Assembly: GCF_010993965.1 (NCBI RefSeq)
Contig: NZ_WIXM01000002.1
Span: forward strand, 1 to 64,000
Direction of reading: 5' to 3'
From: Gracilibacillus sp. YIM 98692
Lineage (GTDB): Bacteria > Bacillota > Bacilli > Bacillales > Amphibacillaceae
Length of the DNA: 64,000 nucleotides
The notes beneath the pieces are model-generated. The model worked only from the letters and a program-made list of their open reading frames with translations, ran no database searches and was not told where the DNA came from. A program made the translations under genes and the position numbers. Below are positions 9,104 through 20,782 of this stretch, one piece after another; position 1 is the first letter of the stretch, and each line of letters begins with the position of its first letter.

Positions 9104-11959
9104 ATGGCGAAAAAAAAGATATCTATTCAAGGCGCACGTGCTCATAACTTAAAAAATATATCTGTGGATATACCAAAAGACAATTTAGTGGTGTTAACTG
9201 GACTTTCCGGTTCAGGGAAATCGTCATTAGCATTTGATACCATCTATGCAGAAGGACAGAGGCGCTATGTGGAATCTTTGTCTGCTTATGCGAGACAGTT
9301 TTTAGGGCAAATGGATAAACCAGATGTTGATGCGATTGAAGGTCTTTCACCAGCAATCTCCATTGATCAAAAAACGACGAGTCGTAATCCTAGATCAACT
9401 GTTGGAACGGTAACCGAGATCTATGATTATATGCGTCTCTTATTTGCTAGAATAGGGCATCCGATTTGCCCCAACCACGGCGTAGAAATTACCTCTCAAA
9501 CTGTTGAGCAAATGGTTGATCGTATTCTGGAATATGAAGAGAGAACCAAGTTGCAAATTTTAGCCCCTGTCGTTTCAGGGCGTAAAGGGACGCACAACAA
9601 AGTTTTAGAAGATTTACAAAAAGAAGGATATGTTCGATTACGTGTAAATGGTGAAATGAGAGAAGTCACTGATGATATCGCATTAGATAAAAACAAAAAA
9701 CATTCTATTGAAGTGGTGATCGACCGAATTATTGTGAAAGACGGTGTTGCTTCTCGATTATCTGATTCCATAGAAACAGCTTTAAGCCTTGGAGATGGAA
9801 AGGTCATAGTCGATATTATTGGGGATGAAGAATTATTATTTAGTGAGAATCATGCTTGTCCGATTTGTGGTTTTTCTATTGATGAATTAGAGCCTAGGCT
9901 GTTTTCATTTAATAGCCCTTATGGTGCTTGTGATACTTGTGACGGACTAGGCTCTCAATTAGAAGTAGATGTCGATTTAGTGATTCCAAACCGTCAATTA
10001 TCACTGAATGAAGGAGCTATTGCAGCATGGGAGCCAACAAGTTCCCAGTATTATCCTCAACTTTTGAAAAGTGTTTGTGAACATTATGATATTGACATGG
10101 ATGTTTCTGTAAGTAAACTTCCAAAAAGCCAATTAGATAAAATATTACATGGAAGCGGCAAAGAACGGATCTTTTTCCGTTACGAAAATGATTATGGAGT
10201 GATACGTGAAAATGAGATTTATTTTGAAGGAGTGCTCCATAATATAGCACGCCGTTACCGGGAAACATCTTCTGATTTTATTAGAGAGCAGATGGAGAAA
10301 TATATGGCGAATACTGCTTGTCCTTCATGTCAAGGTTATCGTCTCAATCAAGAAGCGTTATCTATCAAAGTAAACGGTAAGCATATAGGGGAGGTAACGG
10401 AACTTGCGGTAACAGAAGCCCATCAGTTTTTTACGACATTAAGCTTGTCTGAAAAGGAAGAGCAAATCGCTCATATGATTATTCGTGAACTTGACGATCG
10501 TTTAACATTCTTATCTAATGTTGGATTGGATTACCTTACCTTATCGCGATCAGCTGGTACTCTATCCGGCGGGGAAGCTCAGAGAATTCGTTTAGCAACG
10601 CAAATAGGTTCTGCTTTAACGGGTGTTCTATATGTGCTAGACGAACCATCTATAGGTTTACATCAGCGAGATAATGATCGTTTAATCCATACTTTAGAAC
10701 GCATGCGTGATCTTGGCAATACGTTAATAGTAGTCGAACATGATGAGGATACGATGTTAGCTGCAGATTATCTAGTAGATATTGGGCCGGGTGCAGGAGA
10801 ACATGGTGGTGAAGTGGTAGCGCAGGGAACCCCAAAACAAGTAATGCGGAAGAAATCCTCCCTTACAGGTCAATACTTATCTGGACAAAAATTTATTCCA
10901 GTACCGGCAACTCGTCATGAAGCAAGTGAACGTCATCTTGAAGTGATAGGAGCAGAAGAAAACAATTTAAAAAATGTGGATGTTAAAATTCCACTTGGGA
11001 TTTATACGGCTGTAACTGGTGTATCAGGCTCAGGAAAAAGCTCGTTAATTAATGGTATATTGAAAAAAAGTCTCGTGACTCAACTGCACCGTGGTAAAGA
11101 AAAGCCAGGGAAACATAAAGAAATTAAAGGTATTGAATATTTAGATAAGGTCATTGATATTGATCAGTCACCAATTGGAAGAACACCAAGATCTAATCCT
11201 GCAACCTATACAGGTGTTTTTGATAATATTCGTGATGTATTTGCGCAAACCAATGAAGCTAAAATTCGCGGATACAAAAAAGGACGATTTAGTTTTAATG
11301 TAAAAGGCGGACGTTGCGAAGCATGCCGCGGTGACGGGATAATTAAAATTGAGATGCACTTTTTACCTGATGTTTATGTTCCTTGTGAGGTCTGTGAAGG
11401 AAAAAGATATAATCGAGAAACATTAGATGTAAAATATAAAGGGAAAAACATAGCAGATGTATTGGATATGACGATTGAGGAAGCATTAAAATTCTTTGAA
11501 AATATTCCGAAAATCAAACGAAAGCTAGAGACTGTTTATGACGTTGGATTGGGATATATTCGATTAGGTCAGCCAGCAACCACCCTTTCTGGAGGAGAAG
11601 CCCAAAGGGTAAAGCTGGCAAGTGAATTGCATCGTAGATCGAATGGAAAATCTCTTTATATATTAGACGAACCAACAACAGGTTTACACGTGGATGACAT
11701 ATCTCGATTGTTGGAAGTGATTCAACGATTAGTCAGTAATGGAGATACGGTCATTATTATCGAGCATAATTTAGATGTAATTAAAGCGGCTGATTATATT
11801 ATTGACCTTGGTCCAGAAGGCGGTGAAGGCGGCGGACAAGTTGTCGCTACAGGTACACCAGAACAGGTCGCCGAAGTAGAAAACTCTCATACCGGCCGTT
11901 ACTTAAAACCGATCTTAGAACGAGACCAACAAAGAATGGCAGCTAAAATTACAAGCTAA
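9104..11959 (+). CDS. uvrA: Excinuclease ABC subunit A
   Basis: The damage-recognition ATPase of nucleotide excision repair, 951 residues. Two ABC modules are visible: Walker [14 protein letters not shown] (near residue 32) with signature [12 protein letters not shown] (near 489), and [13 protein letters not shown] (near 640) with [12 protein letters not shown] (near 829). Zinc-binding pairs CPICGF...CDTC and CEACRGDG...CEVCEG are intact, as are both signature DEP motifs. It is co-transcribed with uvrB (6-bp gap), as in other Bacillaceae, and is closed by a strong hairpin directly after the stop codon. Confidence 0.98.
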   Translation: MAKKKISIQGARAHNLKNISVDIPKDNLVVLTGLSGSGKSSLAFDTIYAEGQRRYVESLSAYARQFLGQMDKPDVDAIEGLSPAISIDQKTTSRNPRSTVGTVTEIYDYMRLLFARIGHPICPNHGVEITSQTVEQMVDRILEYEERTKLQILAPVVSGRKGTHNKVLEDLQKEGYVRLRVNGEMREVTDDIALDKNKKHSIEVVIDRIIVKDGVASRLSDSIETALSLGDGKVIVDIIGDEELLFSENHACPICGFSIDELEPRLFSFNSPYGACDTCDGLGSQLEVDVDLVIPNRQLSLNEGAIAAWEPTSSQYYPQLLKSVCEHYDIDMDVSVSKLPKSQLDKILHGSGKERIFFRYENDYGVIRENEIYFEGVLHNIARRYRETSSDFIREQMEKYMANTACPSCQGYRLNQEALSIKVNGKHIGEVTELAVTEAHQFFTTLSLSEKEEQIAHMIIRELDDRLTFLSNVGLDYLTLSRSAGTLSGGEAQRIRLATQIGSALTGVLYVLDEPSIGLHQRDNDRLIHTLERMRDLGNTLIVVEHDEDTMLAADYLVDIGPGAGEHGGEVVAQGTPKQVMRKKSSLTGQYLSGQKFIPVPATRHEASERHLEVIGAEENNLKNVDVKIPLGIYTAVTGVSGSGKSSLINGILKKSLVTQLHRGKEKPGKHKEIKGIEYLDKVIDIDQSPIGRTPRSNPATYTGVFDNIRDVFAQTNEAKIRGYKKGRFSFNVKGGRCEACRGDGIIKIEMHFLPDVYVPCEVCEGKRYNRETLDVKYKGKNIADVLDMTIEEALKFFENIPKIKRKLETVYDVGLGYIRLGQPATTLSGGEAQRVKLASELHRRSNGKSLYILDEPTTGLHVDDISRLLEVIQRLVSNGDTVIIIEHNLDVIKAADYIIDLGPEGGEGGGQVVATGTPEQVAEVENSHTGRYLKPILERDQQRMAAKITS

Positions 11960-11992
11960 CAAAAGGAAAGGGATAGTCCCTTTCCTTTTGTT
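11960..11992 (+). terminator. Intrinsic terminator of uvrBA
   Basis: A 14-bp A/G- and T/C-rich stem: CAAAAGGAAAGGGA (11960-11973), loop TAG, TCCCTTTCCTTTTG (11977-11990). It begins at the stop codon of uvrA. Confidence 0.8.
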
Positions 11993-12096
11993 CCACTAAT
12001 AGAATGAATATCGTTTTATGGATTATAGTATTAAGAAAAGCTTGTATTTTTGAAACAAGATAATCCTGTCTACTTATGATAGAATATACATGGAAC

Positions 12097-12254
12097 TTTA
12101 TCACGGTGAATAACCGTCCGTAAAACCCCCACTTCAAAAGTTCAAGCAAAGAAAAGAAGTTTAAGTGGGGGATAACGGACGCTAACCCTGATTGGTTCGA
12201 CTAACAATCAGTGGTGGAAGAAAGAAACCCCCCCACTGATTGAGTTTCACTTTA
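12097..12254 (+). mobile_element. IS200/IS605-like non-autonomous end element (two hairpins)
   Basis: TTTATCACGGTGAATAAC opens an element with a compound stem: CGTCCGT (12115-12121) with ACGGACG (12175-12181), and inside it CCCCCACTT (12126-12134) with AAGTGGGGG (12163-12171). A second hairpin follows, CAATCAGTGG (12205-12214) with CCACTGATTG (12233-12242). No transposase is present. The first half recurs at 59101-59208. Subterminal hairpins without terminal inverted repeats suggest the IS200/IS605 (TnpA/TnpB) group; that family assignment is an inference. Confidence 0.55.
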
Positions 12255-12277
12255 TAGGGATTGGGGAGGCATCCACA

Positions 12278-12631
12278 ATGGAACCAATAGAAATAGATGT
12301 ACTACAAAAAGAAATAGACCATTTAGCGAATAAAGATGTTTATATTCATTTAGAAACAACCAATGGCGCCTATGCTAGCCACTTTAATAAAGATGCATAT
12401 AATGTCGGTGCTTTTATTCGAAACGCTCGAGTACAATATGAACGTGGCAAAATAGTCGGGGCGGGCACAACATATAGAGTTGGCTTAAAATTAGATATTG
12501 GCTGGATTTATGCAGAAGGTGTGAATCAATTTGAGTTGAACCAAGAAGGCCGATTATTAATGGCAGGCCACGACAGAGAAGGCCGTCTAATGGTGGCATT
12601 ACAGATCAGCGAAAAGCCATTCCAATATTAA
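12278..12631 (+). CDS. yojF: YojF-family protein (DUF1806)
   Basis: A small soluble protein of 117 residues with no signal peptide or membrane segment, resembling Bacillus YojF. Its function is not established. Its only informative feature is context: it lies 24 bp upstream of the bacillithiol deacetylase gene, the same pairing as yojF-yojG in B. subtilis, so a role around bacillithiol metabolism is plausible but unproven. The ATG is preceded by TTGGGGAGGC, a good ribosome site. An IS-end-like element lies directly upstream and probably forms part of the leader. Confidence 0.85.
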   Translation: MEPIEIDVLQKEIDHLANKDVYIHLETTNGAYASHFNKDAYNVGAFIRNARVQYERGKIVGAGTTYRVGLKLDIGWIYAEGVNQFELNQEGRLLMAGHDREGRLMVALQISEKPFQY

Positions 12632-12655
12632 GGGAAATGATGAGGGGGAATTATA

Positions 12656-13312
12656 GTGAAAGAGCATGTTGTAGTGATTTACCCACACCCAGATGATGAA
12701 GCTTTTGGTGCTTCAGGTACGATTACCACATTTCGTGAAAAAGGGATTCCAGTGACTTACCTATGCGGTACTTTAGGAGAGATGGGGCGAAATATGGGAA
12801 ATCCAACTTTTGCAACGCGTGAAACCTTGCCTGAAATCAGAAAGCAAGAATTAATTCGGGCTTGTGAGATTTTAGACGTTGATTTGAAGATGTTGGGCTA
12901 TCGTGATAAAACATTAGAATTTGAATCCACAGAGGAAGTTGCGGAACATCTTTACTCTTATTTAAAAGACATTAAGCCAAGCCTTGTTATTACCCATTAT
13001 CCTGGTCATGCCGTTCACCCTGATCATGATGCATTTGGTGCTGCGGCAATCAAAGCGGCGGAAAAATTCAAAGAGGAAGATCGTCCTACTGTATGGGCAC
13101 AAGCCATTAGCAGAACACATGAAGAAGAATTAGGGGGACCAGATATTCAAAATGATGTGACCCCTGTTTTTAAGAAAAAATTTGAAACCATTATGGCCCA
13201 TAAATCCCAAGCAGATGGTATGATTGCCAAAGTAAAAAACGAATCAGATGACATCGAAGAAGCCACTAAAACATGGCTAGGAGTAGAATCGTTTTATACC
13301 TGGCAATTTTAA
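12656..13312 (+). CDS. bshB2: Bacillithiol biosynthesis deacetylase BshB2
   Basis: A LmbE/PIG-L-type zinc deacetylase of 218 residues. The metal-binding PHPDDEAFGASG motif lies near residue 10 and the second histidine motif HYPGHAVHPDHDA near residue 117. In Bacillus this enzyme removes the acetyl group from GlcNAc-malate to give GlcN-malate for bacillithiol, the main low-molecular-weight thiol. It belongs to the BshB2 (YojG) branch rather than BshB1, judged from its partner yojF and its resemblance to YojG. It starts with GTG after a GAGGGGGA ribosome site. The trailing gap of about 160 bp suggests the transcript ends here. Confidence 0.9.
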   Translation: MKEHVVVIYPHPDDEAFGASGTITTFREKGIPVTYLCGTLGEMGRNMGNPTFATRETLPEIRKQELIRACEILDVDLKMLGYRDKTLEFESTEEVAEHLYSYLKDIKPSLVITHYPGHAVHPDHDAFGAAAIKAAEKFKEEDRPTVWAQAISRTHEEELGGPDIQNDVTPVFKKKFETIMAHKSQADGMIAKVKNESDDIEEATKTWLGVESFYTWQF

Positions 13313-13476
13313 AGTAATCTTAATAGCCAAAATTTATATATTGTGCAACAAAAAGGGAATTTTCCATTAATCTAACTAATAAAAAGTCTTTAATGAAACA
13401 TAACTCTTTTAGATAACTTCACAAAATTTAATCATATAAATAAAACTTTCATCGTATGATAAGAAGGAGGGCGGAA

Positions 13477-13674
13477 ATGAGTAAAACATTATATCGCTCT
13501 GACAAGAATCGTATGGTAGCAGGGGTTATTGGTGGTATAGCTGAAATCACTAATATGGATGCTACGATACTTAGATTAATATATGTCGCTGCTTGTATAT
13601 TTACCGCAGGAGCGCCACTTGTCTTGTTATATATAGTAGCTGCTATTATTATTCCGAAAAGAGGGATCTCCTAA
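13477..13674 (+). CDS. yvlC: PspC-domain membrane protein (YvlC-like)
   Basis: A 65-residue protein that is essentially one PspC domain: a short basic N-terminus (LYRSDKNRM), the VAGVIGGIAE signature, then a hydrophobic hairpin from about residue 33 and a KRG tail. The ATG at 13477 is used instead of an in-frame ATG 21 bp upstream because AAGGAGG lies just before it. It is translationally linked to the next gene: its stop codon directly abuts the following ATG. The same pair occurs in the B. subtilis yvlABCD envelope-stress operon. I looked for a SigW promoter (TGAAAC with CGTA) and found no properly spaced one. Confidence 0.8.
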   Translation: MSKTLYRSDKNRMVAGVIGGIAEITNMDATILRLIYVAACIFTAGAPLVLLYIVAAIIIPKRGIS

Positions 13675-14016
13675 ATGCGATGGCTATTATCACTGGTGTT
13701 TAACGCACTTGCTTTAATGTTGATTGATTATTTATTTACAAATTTTGTAATAGATGGTTTCTTGGTTGCGCTGATTGCTAGTATAATTTTAGCTGTCTTA
13801 AATACGATTGTTAAGCCTATTCTTGTTTTGTTTACACTGCCAATTACGATTTTAACACTTGGATTGTTCCTCTTTGTCATTAATGCTATTACACTGATGT
13901 TAACACAAGCATTATTAGGAAATGATTTTATTATAGATGGTTTTGGTACAGCTATTCTTGCAGCCATTTTATTATCTATCTTAAATATGATTATCAATCG
14001 TCTAGTTAAAAAGTAG
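13675..14016 (+). CDS. yvlD: YvlD-like phage-holin-family membrane protein
   Basis: A 113-residue protein with four predicted membrane segments and almost no loops, of the phage holin 4 superfamily (YvlD group). The paired repeats AVLNTIVKPILVLFTLPITI and SILNMIINRLVKK are typical. Despite the family name these chromosomal proteins are not lysis holins; in Bacillus they belong to an envelope-stress unit with PspC proteins. The start abuts the yvlC stop. An intrinsic terminator begins right after the stop codon. Confidence 0.82.
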   Translation: MRWLLSLVFNALALMLIDYLFTNFVIDGFLVALIASIILAVLNTIVKPILVLFTLPITILTLGLFLFVINAITLMLTQALLGNDFIIDGFGTAILAAILLSILNMIINRLVKK

Positions 14017-14053
14017 AAGCTGCGAAGTAATCATTCGCAGCTTTTCTTTTTTT
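14017..14053 (+). terminator. Intrinsic terminator of yvlCD
   Basis: AAGCTGCGAA (14017-14026) pairs with TTCGCAGCTT (14034-14043), followed by TTCTTTTTTTT. Confidence 0.88.
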
Positions 14054-14356
14054 TAAAAGGACCTTATAAAAATTTAACCCACGCTTTTTCGTACCACATT
14101 ATTTTTCCCGCAGAACCTTTCCATTAGAAGAAACACGTTGCACCATAGAAGCAACACCATAACATTTCATCATTCTAGTAAAATCATTATTATGAAGAAA
14201 CGGAGTAAATAAGTATATCTAAGACGTGAATGTTTATAATATATACAAAATAATTGGTTTAATTCGTTCACATCGGGAAAATCAATATATAAGGGAAGAA
14301 TTGCTACTCCTATTAATGGTTTCTTTCTACCAATAAAATGATGAAGGGGTGTTGTT
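14054..14356 (+). other. Intergenic region upstream of glutamate synthase
   Basis: About 300 bp without a gene. A TATAAT at 14235-14240 could be the -10 of the glutamate synthase promoter, but no good -35 stands 17 bp before it, which would fit a promoter that needs an activator. There is no gltC-like regulator gene next to it, unlike B. subtilis. Confidence 0.4.
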
Positions 14357-17300
14357 ATGAGTAAATATGGTTATCCTGCTCCTCAAGGGTTATATCATCC
14401 AGAAAATGAGCATGAAGCATGCGGTATTGGTATGATTGCCAATGTCAATGGCCGCAAGTCCCACGACATTATCCAACATGCGGTGACGATTCTTTGTAAC
14501 TTAGAGCATCGTGGTGGTCAGTCCGCAGATATAAGCACAGGGGATGGTGCAGGAATTCTTATACAAATTCCACATGCATTTTTTCAAGATAAATGCCAGG
14601 ATTTAGATATCGACCTTCCAGATGAAGGGGATTATGGTGTCGGGATGGTTTTTCTTCCACAAGATCCAGTTATCAGAAAAAAAAGTGAGAAAGACCTTCA
14701 AGCTATCATTGAAAAAGAAGGATTACAAGTAATAGGCTGGCGCACGGTTCCAGTTAATGATGCCTTTGTTGGTGACTATGCTAAAAAGGTAAAGCCATTC
14801 ATTCGACAAGTGTTTATCACACCGTCTAATGAGAATAAAACTCGTGATGAATTTGAAAGAAAACTATATATGGTTCGTAAACAAGCAGAAAATCAACTTC
14901 AAGGGCTTGAAGAAAGAGAAGATGATCAAAATACGTATATCTGCAGCTTATCGACATCAACGATTGTCTACAAGGGCATGTTAATACCAGAACAATTAGA
15001 TTCGTTTTATATTGATTTGAATAATCCAGCGTTTAAATCAGCTCTTGCTATCGTGCATTCTCGATTTAGTACAAACACTTTTCCGAGCTGGGAACGAGCG
15101 CAGCCGAATCGATTTATCGCCCACAATGGTGAATTTAATACCATTAGAGGAAATGTAAATTGGATGCGTGCACGTGAATCTTTATGTCATTCCGACTCTT
15201 TTAATGAAGAGGAACTAGAAAAGATTTTACCGGTAATTGATACAGATGGCAGTGATTCTACGATGTTTGATAATTGCTTTGAATTTCTCTATCAATCCGG
15301 GCGCTCTCTTGCACATACTGCCATGATGATGATTCCTGAGCCATGGGTGAATGATCAGCGAATGGATGATAAGAAACGAGCTTTTTATGAATATCATAGT
15401 ACATTAATGGAGCCGTGGGATGGACCAGCTGCTATTATGTATACCAATGGGGCACAAATCGGAGCCTGTTTGGATCGTAATGGGTTAAGGCCTGCTCGCT
15501 ACTATGTCACCAAAGATGGCATGATTGTATTAGGCTCCGAAGTAGGCGCATTGGATATTTTACCAGAGGATGTAGAATACAAAGATAGATTGCAGCCAGG
15601 CAGAATGCTTCTCGTTGATTTAGAAAAAGGAAAAATTATTCCAGATGAAAAAATCAAAAATGAAATAGCCGATGAGAAGCCTTATAAAGATTGGTTATCA
15701 AAGTATAGGATGAACTTAGAAGACTTAGATGTACATGAAAGCAGCCAACCCCATTTATCTACTGATGAATTGTTAGAAAAACAGGTGGCTTTTGGATATA
15801 CGACAGAAGAGTTAAATAAAATCTTAAAGCCGATGGTCACGGATAAAAAAGATCCAGTGGGTTCGATGGGCTATGACTCGCCACTAGCTGTTTTATCCAA
15901 GCGTCCAGAACTTCTGTATAACTATTTTAAACAATTATTTGCTCAAGTCACGAATCCTCCAATTGATGCGATACGGGAAGAGATTGTCACTGCGGTTGAA
16001 ACAACGATTGGGAAAGAAGGCAACTTAGTGGATCCACAGCCGGAGAGTTGTCAGCACATTCGATTAAAAACTCCAATACTTAATAACCAGCAACTAGCAA
16101 CGTTGAGTAAAAATAACTTGGATGGCTTTCAATCCAAAACGTTATCCTTGCTTTTTGATGTAAAAAAAGATCGTGATATGGAAAAGGTATTAGATCAGCT
16201 TTTTGTTCAAGCCGTTGAGGCGATTGATGAGGGGAAAACGTTACTCATTTTATCTGATCGAGGTATTAATGAAAAAAGAGCTGCGATACCAGCACTACTC
16301 GCTGTTTCGGGTTTGCATCATCACTTGATTCGAAAAGGCTTACGGACCAAAGTAAGCATACTGATTGAGACAGGAGAAGCTCGACAAGTTCATCATTTTG
16401 CAACTTTATTAGGCTATGGAGCAGAGGGGATCAATCCTTATTTAGCTTTTCGAACACTAGAAGGATTAATAGAAATGGGTGATCTCCGTGACACTTCTTT
16501 AGATGAAGTCATCAACACTTATATAAAATCAGCGACCAGTGGTGTCATTAAGGTATTATCGAAAATGGGGATTTCGACAATTCAAAGCTACCGAGGTGCA
16601 CAAATTTTTGAAGCAGTTGGTATTCATTCCGATGTAATTGAGAAATATTTCACGAGAACAGCTTCACGATTAGGAGGCATTGACTTAGAAACGATTGCTC
16701 AAGAGGTCATTATGCGACATAAAGTTGCTTTTAACCGTGATCGCGGTAGAGAAAAAGGATTAGCACCAGGCGATGATTTTCAATGGCGTCAAAATGGGGA
16801 AGACCATCAGTATAATCCGCATACGATTCACCTTCTGCAGCATGCCTGTCGGACAAATAACTATAAAGTTTTTAAGCAATATTCCAATATGATTACGAAT
16901 ACAGATAAAAATCTACAATCACTACGTGGACTGCTTTCTTTTAAGAAAAGAACTTCAATTCCAATGGAAGAAGTGGAATCCATCGAAAGTATTTGTAAAA
17001 GGTTTAAGACAGGAGCGATGTCCTATGGTTCTATAAGTGAAGAGGCGCATGAATCACTCGCAATTGCGATGAACCGGATTGGCGGAAAAAGTAATTCTGG
17101 AGAAGGTGGCGAAGATCCTGATCGTTTTACTCCTGACGAAAATGGAGACTTACGTCGCAGTTCAATTAAACAGGTTGCTTCTGGTCGTTTTGGGGTAACA
17201 AGTCACTATCTAATAAATGCAGATGAAATTCAAATTAAAATAGCCCAAGGTGCCAAGCCTGGAGAAGGCGGGCATCTACCCGGAAAAAAAGTGTATCCAT

Positions 17301-18952
17301 GGATTGCAGAAGTTAGAGGATCCACACCAGGGGTAGGGTTAATTTCACCACCTCCGCATCACGACATTTATTCTATTGAAGATTTAGCTGAATTGATTTA
17401 TAACCTAAAGAATGCAAATCCAAAAGCTCGTGTCAGTGTTAAACTTGTTTCTGCTACTGGTGTAGGTACGATTGCTGCGGGGGTTGCAAAAGGTCGTGCA
17501 GATCTTGTGTTAATTAGCGGCTATGATGGTGGTACCGGGGCAGCACCTAGAACAAGCCTAAAGCATACAGGGATGCCTTGGGAAGTTGGCCTTGCCGAGA
17601 CACATCAAACCTTGTTGATGAACAAATTGCGTGATCGAATTGTTGTGGAAACAGATGGGAAAATGATGACTGGAAGAGATGTCATTATTGCCGCACTACT
17701 TGGTGCAGAAGAATACGGATTTTCAACAGCACCTCTCGTTGTCTTGGGATGTACGATGATGCGTGTTTGCCATTTAAACACATGTCCGGTAGGGGTCGCG
17801 ACCCAAGATCCAGAACTTCGAAAAAAATTCACTGGTACACCAGATCATGTGGTGAATTTTATGCTTTTCATTGCTCAAGAAGTGAGGGAACTAATGGCTG
17901 AGCTAGGCTTCCGATCGATTGATGAAATGATAGGTCGTACAGATATATTAGAAAAAACAAGTGCAATGGATCATTGGAAAGCAAAAGGTGTCGATTTATC
18001 AGCATTGCTCTATCAGCCGGATGTATCCGATAGTGTTGGACGCTTCCAAACGGTGGAACAAGTACATGGTCTTGATAAAACACTTGATCAGCAAGAATTA
18101 ATTCCGCTATGTTTGGATGCTATCGAACATAAAAAACAAGTAAAAGCTTCTTTAGGTATTCGAAATATTAACCGGGCGGCAAGCACCATGCTTGGAAGTG
18201 AAATTACAAAACGTTATGGAAATGAAGGATTGCCAGAGGATACAATTCGTTTGCGGTTAAGAGGTTCTGCAGGACAAAGCTTTGGAGCTTTTATCCCTAA
18301 AGGAATCACATTGAATTTAGTTGGGGACGCAAATGACTATGTCGGAAAAGGGTTATCTGGAGGTAAGATTACGGCTCGGCCATCTCGTAAATCGTCATTT
18401 GACCCTGTGAAAAATACGATCATTGGTAATGTTGCATTTTATGGTGCGACAGCTGGTGAAGCCTATATTTACGGGATAGCGGGTGAACGCTTCTGTGTAC
18501 GAAATAGTGGTGCTAATGTCGTTGTAGAAGGTGTAGGTGACCACGGTTGTGAATACATGACTGGCGGGCGTGTTATTGTTTTAGGAACAACTGGCAAAAA
18601 CTTTGCAGCTGGCATGTCGGGAGGAGTTGCTTATGTTTTGGATGAATCCGATTCATTCCGAGAGAAATGTAATCAGGAATTAGTGCAGCTTCAATCCATT
18701 CATGATCAAATGGAAGCGGAAGAGGTTCGTAACATGATTGAGAAACATGTGGAGTATACACAAAGTACGAATGGACAGCGAATTTTAGAGAATTGGGAAG
18801 CTATCTTACCAAAGTTTGTACGTGTGATACCAAATGATTATTTAGAAATGAGACAAGTGATCCAAAAGTTAGAAGCAAGTGGATTCAATAAAAAGGACGC
18901 AGCAATGACTGCCTTTGAACAAGGGAAAAAAGCAGTGGAGGCTATCAAGTAA
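14357..18952 (+). CDS. gltB: Glutamate synthase [NADPH] large subunit
   Basis: A 1531-residue amide-transferring subunit that converts glutamine plus 2-oxoglutarate into two glutamates (named GltA in B. subtilis). The glutaminase domain begins at Cys22 (HEACGIG), exposed by removal of a 21-residue propeptide. It is followed by the central domain, the FMN-binding synthase domain ([26 protein letters not shown]), the 3Fe-4S cluster motif [12 protein letters not shown] (near 1131-1142) and the C-terminal glycine-rich beta-helix. Length is normal and all motifs are intact. The small subunit follows after about 60 bp and completes the enzyme. Confidence 0.97.
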   Translation: MSKYGYPAPQGLYHPENEHEACGIGMIANVNGRKSHDIIQHAVTILCNLEHRGGQSADISTGDGAGILIQIPHAFFQDKCQDLDIDLPDEGDYGVGMVFLPQDPVIRKKSEKDLQAIIEKEGLQVIGWRTVPVNDAFVGDYAKKVKPFIRQVFITPSNENKTRDEFERKLYMVRKQAENQLQGLEEREDDQNTYICSLSTSTIVYKGMLIPEQLDSFYIDLNNPAFKSALAIVHSRFSTNTFPSWERAQPNRFIAHNGEFNTIRGNVNWMRARESLCHSDSFNEEELEKILPVIDTDGSDSTMFDNCFEFLYQSGRSLAHTAMMMIPEPWVNDQRMDDKKRAFYEYHSTLMEPWDGPAAIMYTNGAQIGACLDRNGLRPARYYVTKDGMIVLGSEVGALDILPEDVEYKDRLQPGRMLLVDLEKGKIIPDEKIKNEIADEKPYKDWLSKYRMNLEDLDVHESSQPHLSTDELLEKQVAFGYTTEELNKILKPMVTDKKDPVGSMGYDSPLAVLSKRPELLYNYFKQLFAQVTNPPIDAIREEIVTAVETTIGKEGNLVDPQPESCQHIRLKTPILNNQQLATLSKNNLDGFQSKTLSLLFDVKKDRDMEKVLDQLFVQAVEAIDEGKTLLILSDRGINEKRAAIPALLAVSGLHHHLIRKGLRTKVSILIETGEARQVHHFATLLGYGAEGINPYLAFRTLEGLIEMGDLRDTSLDEVINTYIKSATSGVIKVLSKMGISTIQSYRGAQIFEAVGIHSDVIEKYFTRTASRLGGIDLETIAQEVIMRHKVAFNRDRGREKGLAPGDDFQWRQNGEDHQYNPHTIHLLQHACRTNNYKVFKQYSNMITNTDKNLQSLRGLLSFKKRTSIPMEEVESIESICKRFKTGAMSYGSISEEAHESLAIAMNRIGGKSNSGEGGEDPDRFTPDENGDLRRSSIKQVASGRFGVTSHYLINADEIQIKIAQGAKPGEGGHLPGKKVYPWIAEVRGSTPGVGLISPPPHHDIYSIEDLAELIYNLKNANPKARVSVKLVSATGVGTIAAGVAKGRADLVLISGYDGGTGAAPRTSLKHTGMPWEVGLAETHQTLLMNKLRDRIVVETDGKMMTGRDVIIAALLGAEEYGFSTAPLVVLGCTMMRVCHLNTCPVGVATQDPELRKKFTGTPDHVVNFMLFIAQEVRELMAELGFRSIDEMIGRTDILEKTSAMDHWKAKGVDLSALLYQPDVSDSVGRFQTVEQVHGLDKTLDQQELIPLCLDAIEHKKQVKASLGIRNINRAASTMLGSEITKRYGNEGLPEDTIRLRLRGSAGQSFGAFIPKGITLNLVGDANDYVGKGLSGGKITARPSRKSSFDPVKNTIIGNVAFYGATAGEAYIYGIAGERFCVRNSGANVVVEGVGDHGCEYMTGGRVIVLGTTGKNFAAGMSGGVAYVLDESDSFREKCNQELVQLQSIHDQMEAEEVRNMIEKHVEYTQSTNGQRILENWEAILPKFVRVIPNDYLEMRQVIQKLEASGFNKKDAAMTAFEQGKKAVEAIK

Positions 18953-19014
18953 GAGGTCAATGATTCCTCTTATAAACCAAACTTAACACTTAAATGGAAA
19001 TGGAGGGTAAAAGG

Positions 19015-20502
19015 ATGGGTAAGCCAACTGGTTTTAAAGAATATCAGAGACAACCAACGCCAGAACGTGATCCTTCAAGCAGAACAAAGGATTGGAAAGA
19101 TTATAAGCAGCCAATGGATGAAGAAGAAGTAAAAAAACAGGGAGCACGTTGTATGGATTGTGGTATTCCAACTTGCCATACCGGAACAGATATGAATGGA
19201 ATGCCTTCTGGATGCCCGGTCTATCATCTGATCCCAGAGTGGAATGACCTTGTTTATCAGGGGCAATGGAAGCAAGCTTTAGAACGGGAACATAGAATGA
19301 ATAATTTCCCTGAATTTACTGGGATAGCGTGTCCAGCACCATGTGAGGGTGCGTGTGTACTTGGTATCAATGAACCACCTGTTGCGATTCGATCTATCGA
19401 GCGTGCCATAATAGAAAAAGGGTTTGATGAAGGGTGGGTGCAACCTGAACCACCTGCAGTACGTACAGATAAAAAGGTAGCAGTTGTTGGATCTGGTCCT
19501 GCAGGTTTAGCAGCAGCAGCACAATTGAATAAGGCCGGACACCATGTAACAGTCTACGAACGTTCGGACCGAATCGGAGGCCTATTAACATATGGAATTC
19601 CAGAAATGAAGCTGCCATATAGTGTGGTGGAGCGTCGTGTTGACATTTTAGAAAAAGAAGGAATCACCTTTGTAACAAATACTGAAATAGGGAAGGATTA
19701 CCCTGCCTCCGAACTTCGTCAAGATTTCGATTCGGTTATTCTATGTGGAGGAGCGACAAGACATCGTGATTTAAAAGTAGAAGGCAGGGAGCTTAAAGGA
19801 GTTCATTTCGCGATGGATTTTCTTCACTCGAACACGAAGAGTTTATTGGATTCTAATCATGATGATGGAGCTTATATTTCGGCAAAAGGGAAAGACGTCA
19901 TTGTCATTGGTGGTGGAGATACTGGTACAGATTGTCTGGCTACGAGCGTTCGTCATGGCTGTAAAAGCTTAACCCAATTTGACTACCATACAAAGAAGCC
20001 GTCTGAACGACAAGAAGATGAGAACCCATGGCCGCAATGGCCTGTGATCCATCGAGTGGAATATGGGCATAAAGAAGCGGAAGCTGTTCTCGGCCAGGAT
20101 CCTAGAGCATATACCGTTTTAACGAAAAAATTTGTTGGTGACGAAAATGGCCATGTGAAGGAAGTCCATACTATTGAAGTAGAACAATATAAAGATGAAA
20201 ATGGCAATCGAATCAAAAAGGAAATTCCTGGTACAGAAAAAGTGTGGCCAGCTCAATTAGTATTGCTAGCTATTGGTTTTACAGGGCCAGAACAAGATTT
20301 GATCAAGGAAATGGAGTTAAAGACAGATCCGAGATCAAATATAAAAGCCGATTATGGACAATACAAAACAAATTTAGACGGTGTATTTGCTGCTGGTGAT
20401 ATGCGACGCGGACAAAGTCTTATCGTGTGGGCCATTAATGAAGGAAGAGAAGCTGCAAGAGAATGCGACAGATATTTAATGGGAGCAACACAGCTACCTT
20501 AA
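19015..20502 (+). CDS. gltD: Glutamate synthase [NADPH] small subunit
   Basis: A 495-residue NADPH-oxidising subunit (GltB in B. subtilis naming). N-terminal cysteine groups CMDCGIPTC and CPAPCEGACVLG bind two 4Fe-4S clusters. GSGPAGLAAAAQL is the FAD Rossmann motif and GGGDTGTDC the NADPH site, and the C-terminal AAGDMRRGQSL segment is typical. The ATG at 19015 is chosen because GGAGGG lies directly upstream; a more distal in-frame ATG (18994) would place that site inside the gene. It is operonic with the large subunit and followed by a terminator. Confidence 0.96.
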   Translation: MGKPTGFKEYQRQPTPERDPSSRTKDWKDYKQPMDEEEVKKQGARCMDCGIPTCHTGTDMNGMPSGCPVYHLIPEWNDLVYQGQWKQALEREHRMNNFPEFTGIACPAPCEGACVLGINEPPVAIRSIERAIIEKGFDEGWVQPEPPAVRTDKKVAVVGSGPAGLAAAAQLNKAGHHVTVYERSDRIGGLLTYGIPEMKLPYSVVERRVDILEKEGITFVTNTEIGKDYPASELRQDFDSVILCGGATRHRDLKVEGRELKGVHFAMDFLHSNTKSLLDSNHDDGAYISAKGKDVIVIGGGDTGTDCLATSVRHGCKSLTQFDYHTKKPSERQEDENPWPQWPVIHRVEYGHKEAEAVLGQDPRAYTVLTKKFVGDENGHVKEVHTIEVEQYKDENGNRIKKEIPGTEKVWPAQLVLLAIGFTGPEQDLIKEMELKTDPRSNIKADYGQYKTNLDGVFAAGDMRRGQSLIVWAINEGREAARECDRYLMGATQLP

Positions 20503-20516
20503 ACAAAATGGACAGA

Positions 20517-20551
20517 AGCCTGTATTGATTATATCTACAGGCTTTTTTTTT
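20517..20551 (+). terminator. Intrinsic terminator of gltBD
   Basis: AGCCTGTA (20517-20524) and TACAGGCT (20536-20543) with an 11-base loop, followed by seven T. Confidence 0.88.
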
Positions 20552-20700
20552 GGATTCATTGCAGTACAGTTTATTAGTTATGAGTACCATGTTTTTTGAT
20601 TTAATCAAAAATGATGATGATTTGCATAGCCCTTATTGCTTTCTATAGGAGATACAAGTATAAAATATTTTGAAAAGTCTATTCCATGTCGATAAAAAAG

Positions 20701-20709
20701 TGCTACAAT
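20701..20709 (+). promoter_or_regulatory. Possible extended -10 promoter for hprK
   Basis: TGCTACAAT (20701-20709) reads as TGn followed by TACAAT, about 75 bp before hprK. No convincing -35 is present. The remainder of 20552-20700 shows nothing recognisable. Confidence 0.35.
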
Positions 20710-20782
20710 AGTTACATTGAGGTATAAATTAAAAGATAAAGTGGACATACATACGTGAAAGGATCAACGAGGGGGCTAACAT

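Noticed and set aside
13381-13470. SigW promoter before yvlC
   Set aside because: A TGAAAC occurs at 13393 but no CGTA lies 16-17 bp downstream; the only CGTA (13453) has no matching -35.
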